DNA of 64,000 nucleotides from Costus lasius. Lineage: Eukaryota; Streptophyta; Magnoliopsida; Zingiberales; Costaceae. Where the stretch lies: NCBI GenBank assembly GCA_027563935.2, contig CM050450.1:91882439-91946438 (forward strand), read 5' to 3'. Positions 48,021 through 61,063 of the stretch are shown here, piece by piece. Position numbers and translations under genes: made by a program. Position 1 is the first letter of the stretch; every line of letters starts with the position of its first letter. The notes beneath the pieces are model-generated. The model saw only the letters and a list, made by a program, of their open reading frames with translations, was not told where the DNA came from and searched no databases.

Positions 48021-51000
48021 ATGAACTTCAATGTGCGATCCCTACTGGAAAGGGAGAAGTTTGCTGGGCTGAACTTCTCTGACTGGTTCGGACACCTTAA
48101 GATCGTTCTTAAGGCAGAGAGGAAACTGTATGTCCTCGAGACGGCGATACCGCCTCAGCCCGCTCCGAACGCCGCAAGGGCGGTTCGGGAAGCCTATGAA
48201 AAGCACGTCAATGATAGCATTGATGTCGCTTGCCTGATGCTAGCGTCTATGACGCCACCGCTGCAGCGTCAGCATGAGGATATGTCTGCTATAGACATGA
48301 TAGCAAACCTCAAGATGCTGTATGCTGCATAGGCGAGGACAGAACGCTATAATTTGACAAAGCTGTTCTTTCAGAGCAAACTGGCTGAAGGGAGCCCAGT
48401 GGGAGTTCACGTGCTCAAGATGATTGGGCACAAGGAGGCTCTAGAGAAACTGGGGCATACCATCAACCAGGAGCTTGCTGTGGATATTATTCTGCAGTCT
48501 CTCCCGCCTTCATTCGACGCGTTCATTATTAACTTTAATATGAACAAAATCGATTGTACTCCGGCAGAGCTGCTGAATATGCTCTTGACTACTGAGGAGA
48601 CTCTGAAGGGAAAGCCTTCGACCTCTGTCTTAATGGTTCCTTCCAGGAACAAGAAGAAGGGGAAGAAGGGCAAGACCCCTGTCAAGAGCTACAGCAAGGC
48701 TCTGAAGCAGAAGGTGAAGCGGTCCAAGGAATACAGGTGTTTCCACTGTGGCCAGCTGGGTCACTGGAAAAAGGACTGTAAAGCGCTCCAAGGAGATAAG
48801 AGGGGAAGCATCGCTTCTGGCTCAGGTATATTCGTGACTGAGGTCATGTTTTCTTCTTCTATATCATGGGTGTTGGACACTGCATGTGGAGTTCACATTT
48901 GTTCAAATGTACAGGAACTCAAGAGAAGAAGACAGGTGGGACAGCATGAGATGGACCTACGAGTTGGAAACGGGGCACGGGTTGCTGCTGTTGTTGTAGG
49001 AGACTATTTCATTTCTTTACCATCTGGACTTGTATTGGAACTTAACAGTTGTTATTTTGTTCCCAGTATTACTAAAAATATTATCTCCATTCCTGCTCTT
49101 GTCAGGAAGGGTTTTTCCTTTGAATGCAATATTTCAAAGTGTCTTTTATCTTATGATAATATTGTTTATGCAACTGGTTCAATTAGCAATGGATTATTCA
49201 TGTTGGGCATGGATTGTTCTATACAAAATGTTGATATTAAGAAAGCCAAGTATGCTGATGACAGCACCTTGCTATGGCATAGTCGTTTAGGCCATATTAA
49301 CGAGAAACGCATTAAGCGGTTGCATGATTATGGACTGCTGGGATCATTCTCTTACAAGGAGATTGATACATGCAAAGCTTGTTTGATGGGTAAAATGACG
49401 AAGTCGCCTTTTCCTCACAAAGGTCAAAGGGCTTCAGGTTTACTGGACCTTATACACAGTGATGTGTGTGGGCCATTTAGTAAACATGCCAGAGGTGGCT
49501 ATCAGTAGTTCATTACCTTTACTGATGATTTCAGTAGGTATGGCTATGTCTATCTGATGAGACATAAGAGTGAATCTTTTGACAAGTTCAAAGAGTTCAA
49601 GAATGAAGTACAGAATCAGCTAGGCCGAAATATCAAGGCACTTCGCTCAGATCGAGGTGGAGAATACTTGAGTCATACGTTTACTGACTATCTGAAGGAG
49701 TGTGGGATTATCTCACAGCTCACTCCGCCAGGAACACCGCAATGGAATGGTGTGTCCGAGAGGAGAAACAGAACGTTACTTGATATGGTTCGTTCTATGA
49801 TGAGTCAGGCTACTCTTCCATACTCCTTTTGGGGTTTTGCACTGGAAACAGCTGCAAAAGTACTAAACCGAGTGCCATCCAAGGCCGTTTCAAAAACTCC
49901 ATATGAGTTATGGTATGGGAAACAGCCAAGCTTGACATTTATCAGGATCTGGGGTTGCGAGGCTTATGTCAAAAAGCTCGCCTCTGGGAAACTAGAGAGC
50001 AGATCTGACAAATGTATCTTTGTCGGTTACCCTAAGGAGACTAAGGGTTATTATTTCTACGATCCCAAAGAGAACAAGGTATTTGTTGCTCGGACGGCCA
50101 TATTTCTTGAGAAGGAGTTTCTTCTGCAAGAGGCCAGTGGGAGAGAAATAAAGCTGGATGAGAATCCAGAGGAAGGACAAAGTGCTCAAGCAGAGTTGGA
50201 TGAGCCTGAGCCAGTAGATCAGGTTATTGAACAACCTGAGGCTCAGATATCACGGGAACCGCGAAGATCGGGAAGGATCCGTCGACAACCTGAGCGTTAT
50301 GACGGAGTCTACATCATTGATAATGATGAACCCCTCACTTATGCGGATGCGGTCAGTGGACCGGAGTCAGCGAGATGGCTTGAAGCTATGCGCGCCGAGA
50401 TGGACTCCATGTCAGATAACCAAGTCTGGGATTTGGTTGATCCGCCTCCGGGAGTAATCCCTATAGGCTGTAAATGGATCTTCAAGAAGAAGATTGACAT
50501 GGATGGTAACGTGGTTACCTATAAAGGCAGGCTAGTTGCGAAAGGTTTCAAACAAATCTACGGGATAGATTATGATGAAACTTTCTCACCTGTAGCCATG
50601 TTTAAGTCTATTCGGATTCTTTTCGCGATAGCGGCATATTATGATTATGAGATCTGGCAGATGGATGTGAAAACAGCTTTCCTTAATGGAAATCTGGATG
50701 AGGATGTGTATATGACACAACCTGAGGGTTTCACTAATCCATCAGATCGTCATAAGATATGCAAGTTAAAGAAGTCCATTTATGGACTTAAGCAAGCATC
50801 AAGAAGCTGGAATATTCGTTTTGATGAATCAGTCACTGAATTTGGTTTCATCAAGAACGAGGATGACCCGTGTGTATATAAGAGGTTTAGTGGGAGCGTG
50901 ATTACTTTCCTAGTCCTCTACGTCGATGACATCTTGATCATTGGAAACGATATTCCTGAAATGCATGCTGTTAAAGCATGGTTAAGGAAATGTTTCCAGA

Positions 51001-51902
51001 TGAAAGATTTAGGAGAAGCAGCCTCTGTATTAGGTGTGAAGATCTACAGGGATAGATCTAAGAGGCTTCTCGGGTTGTGCCAGAGTACTTACATCGAAAA
51101 AGTCCTGGAGAGATTTTATTTAGAGAATTCTAAACGAGGATATCTTCCAGTCAGACATGGTCTGAATCTTTCGAAGAGTCAGTGTCCACAAACACAGACT
51201 GAGAAAGATGAAATGGACAATACGCCTTATGCTTCGGCTATTGGATCCATTATGTATGCGATGTTGTGTACTCGCCCAGACGTCGCTTACGGGTTAAGCG
51301 TGACCAGTCGTTTCCAAAGTAATCCAGGTCAGGCACACTGGATTGCAGTCAAGAACATCTTAAAATATCTGCGGAGGACCAAAGATATGTTCTTGATATA
51401 TGGTGGTCAGGAAGAACTCAGTATTGAAGGATATACTGACGCTTCGTTCCAGTCTGACCAGGATGATTTCCGATCGCAATCAGGCTATGTTTTTAGCTTG
51501 AATGGAGGTGCAGTGGTGTGGAAGAGTTTCAAACAGTCAACTGTTGCTGATTCCACAACAGAAGCCGAGTATGTTGCAGCCTCGGAAGCATCCAAGGAGG
51601 CAGTGTGGATTCGTAAGTTCGTGAGAGAACTTGGTGTTGTTCCTTCGAGTGCAGATCCTTTGGTTATCTTCTGTGATAACACTGGAGCAATCGCACAAGC
51701 AAAGGAACCACGGTCGCACCAGAAGTCCAAGCACATACAGAGACGGTTTCATTTGATCAGGGAGATCATAGATCGTGGCGAGATCAAAATATGCAAGGTT
51801 CATACAGATGACAATCTGGCAGACCCGCTTACTAAGCCTCTGGCGCAGCAGAAGCATGAGAAGCACTGTAATAATATGGGTTTGAGATTTCTCAACCATT
51901 AG
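48021..51902 (+). pseudogene. gag-pol: Element C gag-pol, two nonsense codons, no frameshift
   Basis: ATG 48021 (MNFNVRSLL), one continuous frame of 3882 nt to TAG at 51902. All domains present: gag, intact CCHC knuckle, protease DTACGVHICS, integrase, RT YVDDIL, RNase H YTDASF. Stops: TAG 48330-48332 in gag (CAG in relatives, AAQAR) and TAG 49506-49508 in integrase (TAC in relatives, GGYQYF). One serine codon is missing before SWVLDTACG. With stops so early the polyprotein cannot be made, but the reading frame is otherwise preserved. Confidence 0.95.
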
Positions 51903-51911
51903 ATTAAGTGC

Positions 51912-51922
51912 AAGTGGGAGAT
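51912..51922 (+). other. Polypurine tract of C
   Basis: AAGTGGGAGAT-type purine run before the LTR at 51923. Confidence 0.88.
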
Positions 51923-53592
51923 TGTTGGGGTATGCCCTTAAGCCTAATGTTTGAGGCCTTGGGATTGTAACAGTATCTTGTAATAAACGTTTATGTTTAT
52001 AAAGGCATGGTTATTATTCAGTTAGCTACATTGTCTGCTGCAATATATGTTCTTCTGAATAATGTCTCAAAGCTGTTCAGCTGGGCTGACATGCAGTTAA
52101 GTCCTTAGTCGATATATCTTGGTGAACATGAGACAGCCTTGATATGGTTAAGACTAATATGTGTTCTAGTCTTATAGGATGCTTCGAGCATGGAATAAGA
52201 TGTAGACTCATGGGTACATTGGATGTGCTGGACAGACCCTACTAGGATATTCAATTGTTTGTCACAATGTGAATAATCCTTGAATATGACAAGTGGCACA
52301 TTTCCTCTGACTTGAGATCACTTGTGTTTTCTAAATGATGATTGTCATTGTTTTGAGGTAGTTCAATATCATTTGAAACATAATGATTATAGACTATCTT
52401 GGATAATGAGCTTGAGTCAGGTTAGGGCACTAGTGATAGACATAGGATTGCCGTCTCCTTGTTTAAGGAGTGTGATGTTCTAAAGGGGCCCCCTGGATGA
52501 GATGATTGAGAAAGTGTATGGCCATACCCAGATGACAGTGTTCATCTGATCTAATCATGCTCATCATATTGGAGCTACAAGTTTGACACGCTTGTCCAAT
52601 AAGAACATCCAGTGGCAAAGGAAGTATGCATGCCTAGTGAAGTTGATTCACACTTGTGCTGTTTTTGGGTGTAGTCTTGGAAGACATTTCTTTTATATCG
52701 GGAGACAGTGATGTGTTGCTAGATACCCCTCACTGATCGTTATAACGTGAGTTATCGTTACCGACATTTAAAGGAAACCCTCAGGGTCGCACAATTTGAT
52801 GATATGGCTTACTTAAGTCAGATCGTGTGGACTGAATTGTTTAGGTTCAGTTTAAAGGGATTTAATCTCTGATTGTAAGTGAGATCTAGTCTGATCATGT
52901 TTGATTGATTAGGGCTTGAGATCGGTAAGCTTCGATCGAGAGAATAGATGCTAGATCGGTGAGATCAAGAGCATCAAGAGATGAACGGTCAGATCTGGAG
53001 CCTTAGGGTTTATTTGAGATCTAGACTTGATTACTTGGCTTGATTGGTTTTAAACCAAACCAAATTGAACCGGCTCATGAAATGAGCGCATGGTTCAAGA
53101 TGTGGCGACATGTTCACTTGGCGTGAACGTTGGAGCGGTGAGTGGTTGCTATTTTTACTAACCATGATCTCCAATTGGAGTCACTCACGTTCGAATAGAG
53201 TGCTCTCTATTCTCGCCTCTCGCTCTCATTCCTCTCGACTTCCGTGTGTGGCGACGCCTTGAAGGTTGAGGAGGTTTCGGCCAAGAGAACATCATCTCAT
53301 CTTTTCCCTTCCATTCGGCAAGACAACCTTGGAACCTTGCTAGCACAAGGAGCACCAAGGAAGAAGCACATTGTTCATCTTGTGTGCGAGACTTTGGAGA
53401 AGAGGCGCTTGCAACTTTTGCTTCCAAGGCGCCATCTTGAAATGGCTACGGTATGAACCCTTCTCTATTTGCAATCGGGTTATTATGGTTGATCATCTCT
53501 CATGAAACCGATCTCAAGAAGCCCTCTTCCGCTGCTTAAAATTTTAATATGCGCCATACTTAGGGGTTTCGCCCCCCTTGTGGGGACCTTCA
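51923..53592 (+). repeat. 3' LTR of C (1670 bp)
   Basis: Complete. Its last five bases, CTTCA, are also the target-site duplication of D. GNRA hairpin 52741-52756. Confidence 0.96.
53588..53592. repeat. Target-site duplication of D (left copy; right copy 62772-62776)
   Basis: CTTCA, the exact end of the C LTR, repeated after D and followed directly by C's own GATGA. Confidence 0.95.
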
Positions 53593-55300
53593 TGTTGGAG
53601 TATGCCCTTAAGGCTAATGTTTGAGGCCTTTGGGATTGTAATAGTATCATGTAATAAACTCTTATGTTTATAAAAGGCATGGTTATTATTCAGCTTGTTA
53701 CCTTGTCTGCTGTAATAAGTGTACTTCTGAATAATGTCTCAAAGCTGTTCAGCTAGGCTGACAGGCTATAAGTCCTTAGTCGAGATATCTTGGAGAACAT
53801 GAGACAGCCTTGATATGATAGAGACTAATATGAGTGCTAATCTTATAGGATGCTTCGAGCATGGAATAAGATGTAGACTCATGGGTACATTGGATGTACT
53901 GGACAGACCCTACTGGGATATTCCATTGCTTGTCACAATGTGAATGATCCTTGTAAGCAACAAGTGGCACATGTCCTCTGACTTGAGATCACTTGTGTTT
54001 CTAAATGAGGATTGTCATTGTCTTGAGCTAGTTCAATATCATTTGAGATATAATGATTATAGACTATCTTGGATGGTGAGCTTGAATCAGGTTAGGGCAC
54101 TTGTGATAGATAAAGGATTGCCGTCTCCTTGTTTAAGGAGTGTGATGTTCTATAGGGCCACACTATATGAGATGATTGAGGAAGTGTATGGCCATACCCA
54201 GATGACTATGTTCATCTGATCTAATCATGCTCATCGTATTGGAGTTACAAGCTTGACATGCTTGTCCAATAAGAACATCCAGTGGCAAAGGACAAATGTA
54301 TGCCTTGTGAATTGAGTCACACTTGTGCTGTGTTTTGGGTGCAGTCTTGGAAGACTCTTTCCTTTATATCGGGAGACAGTGATGTGTTGCTAGATACCCC
54401 TCACTGATCGTGATAACGTAAGTTATCGTTACCGACATTTAAAGGAAACCCTCAGGGTCGCACAATTTGGTGATATGGCTTCCTTAAGTCAGATCGTGTG
54501 GACTGAATTGTTTTGGTTCAGTTTAAAGAGATTTAATCTCTGATTGTAAGTGAGATCTGGTCTGATCATGTTTGATTGATTAGAGCTTTAGATCGGTAAG
54601 CTTCGATCGAGAGAGATGATGCTAGATCGGTGCGATCAGAAGCGTCAGATGATGAAGGGTCAGATCTAGGACCTTGTGGTCTAATTTGGTCTAGACTTAA
54701 TTCTGGGCTGATTTGGTTTCGAAATTGAACCAATGAAATTGAACCGGCTCATGGGTTGAGCGCTTGGTTCAAGAGGGAGAAGAGGTTGCGTTTGGTTCAT
54801 GGAAACATGAACCATGAACGCCAACTCTTAATCGTTGCCATTTATGGAAAGTTCCATAAGCTAAACGCATATGCGTTCATGGCTTGATTACTCTCTAATG
54901 CTTTCGGTTTTGCTTTTTTTGGGCGTGGAGAAAACGGCTTGCTCTTGGAGAAGGCGTTGTTCTTGCGAAAAGAAGGAAGAGCTCTCGAAAAGAAGGCAGC
55001 CCTTTTCATCTAATCTCCTACACACGGTTGAAAGAGCTTGCCAATCTTGCTAGCACAAGACTTGCGCAAGGAGGAAGCTTTCATCCCTTGTGTGTGATTT
55101 CTTTGGAGAAGATCCCTTCGGTCTTTCTTCTTCCAAGCCGCACCATCTACATGGCTATGGTATGATCTTGTTCTTATCAATCTTTGATAGTTGAACAATT
55201 GGCATGCAAACGATTTTAAAAACCCTTGCTTCCGCTTGCATCATTTTTCATTAGCGCCATGCTTAGGGTTTTTGCCCCCTTTATCTTTGGGGTTCCTTCA
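53593..55300 (+). repeat. 5' LTR of D (1708 bp)
   Basis: TATA-like TTTATATC 54363-54370, hairpin 54412-54427 with loop GTAA, CCTTCA end. Confidence 0.96.
54363..54427 (+). promoter_or_regulatory. LTR core promoter and GNRA hairpin, D
   Basis: Same layout as B; loop GTAA. Identical in the 3' LTR (hairpin 61883-61898). Confidence 0.6.
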
Positions 55301-55302
55301 AT

Positions 55303-55314
55303 TGGTATCAGAGC
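55303..55314 (+). other. Primer-binding site of D
   Basis: TGGTATCAGAGC two bases after the LTR. Confidence 0.95.
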
Positions 55315-55477
55315 TTGGCTCTTTGCATGCTATTTTGTTTGCTAATGTGATCCATACTTGTTGCGCCTACTTTGTTTACATGTTGGATGCGCTTACCTTG
55401 GTTTGGTTTCATGAAAGTTGCGCTTGTATCATGGCTTCATGAAGGTTGCGCATGTATCATTTGATGACATGTAGTTT

Positions 55478-55534
55478 GCGCTCCCCCTTGAAGGGGACTC
55501 CCTGAAGTTTGCGCTCCCCCTTGAAGGGGACCCC
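55478..55534 (+). repeat. Duplicated LTR-end-like hairpin in leader of D
   Basis: GCGCTCCCCCTTGAAGGGGA occurs twice about 32 bases apart. CCCCTT-G-AAGGGG is self-complementary and resembles the 3' end of A and B LTRs. Confidence 0.6.
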
Positions 55535-56618
55535 CTTAGATCTAAGGGTTATCAAGCATGTTGTTTGTTTGTTTGCGCATGTACTAGATGTTTTTAAAAA
55601 CAAACTTACATCTTGCGCGCATGATTAGATCTAAGGTGTCCCTACAATAAACCCTTAGATGGGTTGATGGGGTTGAAGTCACCACTAGGTTAGATCCAAG
55701 TCTGATCAGACCATCTGACAGCTCAGATGGGTTGACCCAATAGCACCTATGCGCAAGCACAAGGTGGCTATAGGTTGACTGCATCTAGGGCGTGTAGCGA
55801 GGTCTGGTTGAGACAACTACTGAACACACTTGAGTTAGGCTCGGGGTCACACCCGCTTGCCAAAACTCATGGGGTGGTTCAGCCCTTGGGGCATGCATGG
55901 TTGACCATTAGGTCAACTCGGGTCAGTTAGGACTCGGTGCATGCAAGGGCAAAGGATCTAGCTAGACGGATGAGTGGATCCCCATCAATGGACCATTGTA
56001 AGGTTATAGGGATCATAAGGAAATTAAAATTGATGCCATGGGGTTTTTCAAAACTTTTAATTTCAAGATGATTGGATCACATGTTGATTGAACCATTTGC
56101 TTGTTTATTTAGTCTTATGTGGGTTGCCCTATTGTGTGCTGTGCTGGGGCCTTCGTGCCTGGATTTAAAATTGTAAATTAATTTGTGATCTGCGAATCAC
56201 ATTGTACTTAATTTATAATATGTAGTTGACCTGCGAGTCAACCTTGTCTAGATAGATCAAATGTATTTGATTAGACAAGAGCAAAGGCACACATCCCAAA
56301 GGGGCATTCAGCTGGTAACGCACCTGAGGTGCTCTTGGCGCTAGGGCCCTAGGTTGGACCAGATGAGATGCCAAGGAGCTCAAGTGAAGACTTAAGTAAA
56401 TTAAGGTCTTACTAGGGTTCATGGGCTTTTACCACATAAGATCATGCTTTCTTCTTATTGCTTATAATTAGAATTGCATGTTTAAGTTTATCTTCTGCTA
56501 TCACCATAGGACTTGCATGATAGTTAAGAAGATAAAAGACCGATAAAATCCAACGCTAATATATCAAGCTCGTAAGCCTTCTGACGCGAAACCTCACCTT
56601 TCTGATTATCGTTGGAGC

Positions 56619-56857
56619 CGTGTTGAACCCACTCAGTGGGCACGTCCATCTATCTTCAGACGGTGCTGGATTTCACCTGCGTGTTACAGAGTTGGGATTT
56701 ATCCCCTCTCGTTGCTCAGCATAGCACGTGGTGGTCCAGGGAGTAGGTCAGGTCAGCTTGACCATGTTGGCTACATATGTGGCGCATATGGTAGCACATG
56801 GAGGCAGCCATCTCTGGGATCAGAGACTGTGTTGTACCAACTCAGTTGGCACAGTCT
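56619..56857 (+). other. Leader stem-loop pair, copy D
   Basis: SL1 56619-56644 (bulge TTGAA instead of TTGTA, stems intact) and SL2 56824-56857. Confidence 0.6.
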
Positions 56858-57157
56858 GCTGGATTGCCAAGATGAAGGGGAATCGCACGGGTTGGCGATT
56901 GGCTGGGACAGCCTACCAGAAATTAGTGCTTGTTATCTCTGTGCATCTTATCTCGCCTGAGCGGGACGCGGAGACCAAGTATGAAATCTGGATCCCATCT
57001 CACTAAAAGAGTATTACTCTTTCGGACTGTTTACTGGATTTTTCAGTCAGACAAAATAGTGAGAAAAGAATCTTTCTTAAGTCCTGGATTGATTCTAAAA
57101 CATTGATACTGACCTTGCTGTTCTTGCTTGTTGTAGATTCCTGCAGCAACGAACATC

Positions 57158-60100
57158 ATGAGCTTCAATGTGCGATCCCTACTGGAAAGGGAGAAGTTTG
57201 CTGGGCCGAACTTCTCTGACTGGTTCGGACACCTTAAGATTGTTCTTAAGGCAGAGAGGAAACTGTATGTCCTCGAGACGGCGATACCGCCGCAGCCCGC
57301 TCCGAACGCCGCAAGGGCGGTTCGGGAAGCCTACGAAAAGCACGTCAATGATAGCATTGATGTCGCTTGCCTGATGCTAGCGTCTATGACGCCACCGCTG
57401 CAGCGTCAGCATGAGGATATGTCAGCTATAGAGATTATAGCGAACCTCAAAATGCTGTATGCTGCACAGGCGAGGACTGAGCGCTATAATCTGACGAAGC
57501 TCTTCTTTCAGAGCAAACTGGCTGAGGGGAGCCCAGTGGGAGCTCACGTGCTCAAGATGATTGGGCACAAGGAGGCTCTAGATAAACTGGGGCATACCAT
57601 CAACCAGGAGCTTGCTGTAGACATAATTCTACAGTCTCTTCCGCCTTCTTTCGATGCGTTCATCATTAACTATAATATGAACAAAATCGATTGTACGCCG
57701 GCAGAGCTGTTGAATATGCTCTTGACAACTGAGGAAACTCTGAAGGGTAAGCCTTCAACCTCTGTCTTAATGGTTCCTTCTAGGAACAAGAAGAAGGGGA
57801 AGAAGGGCAAGGCCCCTGTCAAGAATTACAGCAAGGCCCTGAAACAGAAGGTGAAGCGGTCGAAGGACAACAGGTGTTTCCACTGTGGCCAGCTGGGTCA
57901 CTGGAAAAAGGACTGTAAAGCGCTCCAAGGAGATAAGAGGGGAAGCATCGCTTCTGGCTCAGGTATATATGTGACTGAGGTCATGTTATCTTCTTCTACT
58001 ATATCATGGGTGTTGGACACCGCATGTGGAGTTCACATTTGTTCAAATGTGCAGGAACTCAAGAGAAGAAGGCAGGTGGGACAGCATGAGGTAGACCTAC
58101 GAGTTGGAAACGGGGCACGGGTTGCTGCTGTTGCTGTAGGAGACTATTTCATTACTTTACCATCTGGCATTGTATTAGAATTAAACAATTGTTACTTTGT
58201 ACCCAGTATTACCAAGAATATTATCTCTATTCCTGCTCTTGTCAGGAAAGGATTTGCCTTTGAATGCAAGATTTCAAAGTGTGTTTTGACTTATGATAAT
58301 ATTGTGTATGCGACTGGTTCAATTAACAATGGGTTATACATGTTGGACATGGAAAATTCTATACAAAACATTGATAATAAGAAAGCCAAGTATGCTGATG
58401 ACAGCACCTTGTTATGGCATAGTCGTTTAGGCCATATAAACGAGAAGCGCATTAAGCGGTTGCATAATCATGGACTGCTGGGATCTTTCTCCTATGAGGA
58501 GATTGATACATGCAAAGCTTGTTTGATGGGTAAAATGACGAAGTCACCTTTTCTTCACAAAGGTCAAAGGGCTTCAGGTTTACTGGACCTTATACACAGT
58601 GATGTGTGTGGGCCTTTTAGTAAACAAGCCAGAGGTGGCTATCAGTACTTCATTACCTTTACTGATGATTTCAGTAGGTATGGGTATGTCTATTTAATGA
58701 GACATAAAAAATGAATCTTTTGACAAGTTCAAAGAGTTCAAAAATGAAGTACAAAATCAGTTAGGCCGAAATATCAAGACACTTCGTTCTGATCGAGGTG
58801 GTGAATACCTGAGTCATGCGTTTACTGACTATCTGAAAGAGTGTGGGATTATCTCACAGCTCACTCCGCCAGGAACACCGCAGTGGAATGGTGTGTCCGA
58901 GAGGAGAAATAGAACGTTACTTGATATGGTTCGTTCTATGATGAGTCAGGCTACTCTTCCATACTCCTTTTGGGGTTTTGCACTGGAAACAGCTGCAAAG
59001 GTACTAAACCGAGTGCCATCCAAGGCAGTTTCAAAGACGCCACATGAGTTATGGTATGGGAAACAGCCTAGCTTGACATTTATCAAGATCTGGGGTTGCG
59101 AGGCTTATGTCAAAAAGCTCGCCTCTGGGAAACTAGAGAGCAGATCTGACAAATGCATCTTTGTCGGTTACCCTAAGGAAACTAAGGGTTATTATTTCTT
59201 CGATCCCAAGGAGAACAAGGTTTTTGTTGCTCGGACGGCCATATTTCTTGAGAAGGAATTTCTTCTGCAAGAGGCCAGTGGGAGAGAAATAAAGCTGGAT
59301 GAGAATCCAGAAGAAGGACAAAGTAGTCAAGCACAGTTGGATGAGCCTGAGCCGGTAGATCAGGTTATTGAACAACCTGAGGCTCAAATATCACGGGAAC
59401 CGCGAAGATCGGGTAGGATCCGTCGACAGCCTGAGCGCTATGACGGAGTCTACATCATTGATAATGATGAACCCCTAACTTATGCGGATGCGGTCAGTGG
59501 ACCGGAGTCAGCTAGATGGCTTGAAGCTATGCGAGCCGAGATGGACTCCATGTCAGATAACCAAGTCTGGGATTTGGTTGATCCGCCTCCGGGAGTAATC
59601 CCTATAGGCTGTAAATGGATCTTCAAGAAGAAGATTGACATGGATGGTAACGTGGTTACCTATAAAGGCAGGCTAGTTGCGAAAGGTTTCAAACAAATCT
59701 ACGGGTTAGATTATGATGAAACTTTCTCACCAGTAGCCATGTTTAAGTCTATTCGGATTCTTTTCGCGATAGCTGCATATTACGATTATGAGATCTGGCA
59801 GATGGATGTGAAGACAGCTTTCCTCAATGGAAATCTGGATGAGGATGTGTATATGACACAACCGGAAGGTTTCACTAGTCCATCAGATCGTCATAAAATA
59901 TGCAAGTTAAAGAAGTCCATTTATGGACTGAAACAAGCATCAAGAAGCTGGAACATTCGTTTTGATGAATCAATCTCTGAGTTTGGTTTCATCAAGAACG
60001 AAGATGACCCGTGTGTATATAAGAGGTTTAGTGGGAGCGTGATTACATTCCTAATCCTCTACGTCGATGATATCTTGATCATTGGAAACGATATTCCTGA

Positions 60101-61043
60101 ACTGCATGCTGTTAAGGCATGGTTAGGAAAATGTTTCCAGATGAAAGATCTAGGAGAAGCAGCCTATGTATTAGGTGTGAAGATCTACCGGGATAGATCT
60201 AAGAGGCTTCTCGGGCTGTGCCAGAGTACCTACATCGATAAGGTCCTGGAGAGATTCCATTTAGAGAATTCTAAACGTGGATATCTTCCAGTCAGACATG
60301 GTCTGAATCTTTCGAAGAGTCAGTGTCCACAAACACAGACTGAGAAAGATGAAATGGACAATACGCCTTATGCTTCGGCTATTGGGTCCATAATGTATGC
60401 GATGTTGTGTACTCGCCCAGACGTCGCTTACGGGTTAAGCGTGACCAGTCGATTCCAAAGTAATCCAGGTTTGGCGCACTGGATTGCGGTCAAGAACATT
60501 TTAAAATATCTGCGGAGGACCAAAGATATGTTCTTGATATATGGTGGTCAGGAAGAACTCAGTATAGAGGGATATACTGACGCTTCGTTCCAGTCAGACC
60601 AGGATGATTTCCGATCGCAATCAGGCTATGTTTTTAGCTTGAATGGTGGAGCAGTGGTGTGGAAAAGCTTCAAACAGTCTACTGTTGCTGATTCCACAAC
60701 AGAAGCCGAGTATGTTGCAGCCTCGGAAGCATCCAAGGAGGCAGTGTGGATTCGTAAGTTCGTGAGAGAACTTGGTGTCGTTCCTTCGAGTGCAGATCCT
60801 TTGGTTATCTTCTGTGATAACACTGGAGCTATAGCACAAGCAAAGGAACCTCGGTCGCACCAGAAGTCCAAGCACATACAGAGACGGTTTCACTTGATCC
60901 GGGAGATCATTGATCGTGGCGAGATCAAGATTTGCAAGGTTCATACAGATGACAATCTGGCAGACCCGCTTACCAAGCCTCTGGCGCAGCAGAAGCATGA
61001 GAAGCACTGTAATAATATGGGTTTGAGATTTCTCAACCATTAG
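57158..61043 (+). pseudogene. gag-pol: Element D gag-pol, single 1-nt insertion in an A run
   Basis: ATG 57158. Open through gag, knuckle (CFHCGQLGHWKKDC), protease (DTACGVHICS) and most of the integrase core to TGA at 58714. The frame is shifted by one base in the A6 run at about 58706-58711, after YLMRHK. The rest of integrase, RT (YVDDIL) and RNase H (YTDASF) follow in the shifted frame to TAG at 61043. The 3886 nt equal the family's 3885 plus one. Every catalytic motif checked is present and this is the only lesion found. A homopolymer miscall is a real alternative, in which case D would be a fully coding element. Confidence 0.94.
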
Positions 61044-61052
61044 ATTAAGTGC

Positions 61053-61063
61053 AAGTGGGAGAT
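61053..61063 (+). other. Polypurine tract of D
   Basis: AAGTGGGAGAT-type purine run directly before the LTR. Confidence 0.88.

Larger units (their letters stand above)
44510..53592 (+). mobile_element. Copia element C (Angela/BARE-1 type), 9083 bp
   Basis: LTRs 44510-46180 (1671 bp) and 51923-53592 (1670 bp), differing by about five substitutions and one 1-nt indel by eye (about 0.3 percent). Inserted in the 3' LTR of B. D is inserted at its last base. Confidence 0.95.
55315..57157 (+). other. Element D 5' leader
   Basis: 1843 bp, no credible gene. Contains two copies of a U5-end-like hairpin (about 55478-55534) and the stem-loop pair. Lacks the T-arm-like module. Confidence 0.8.
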
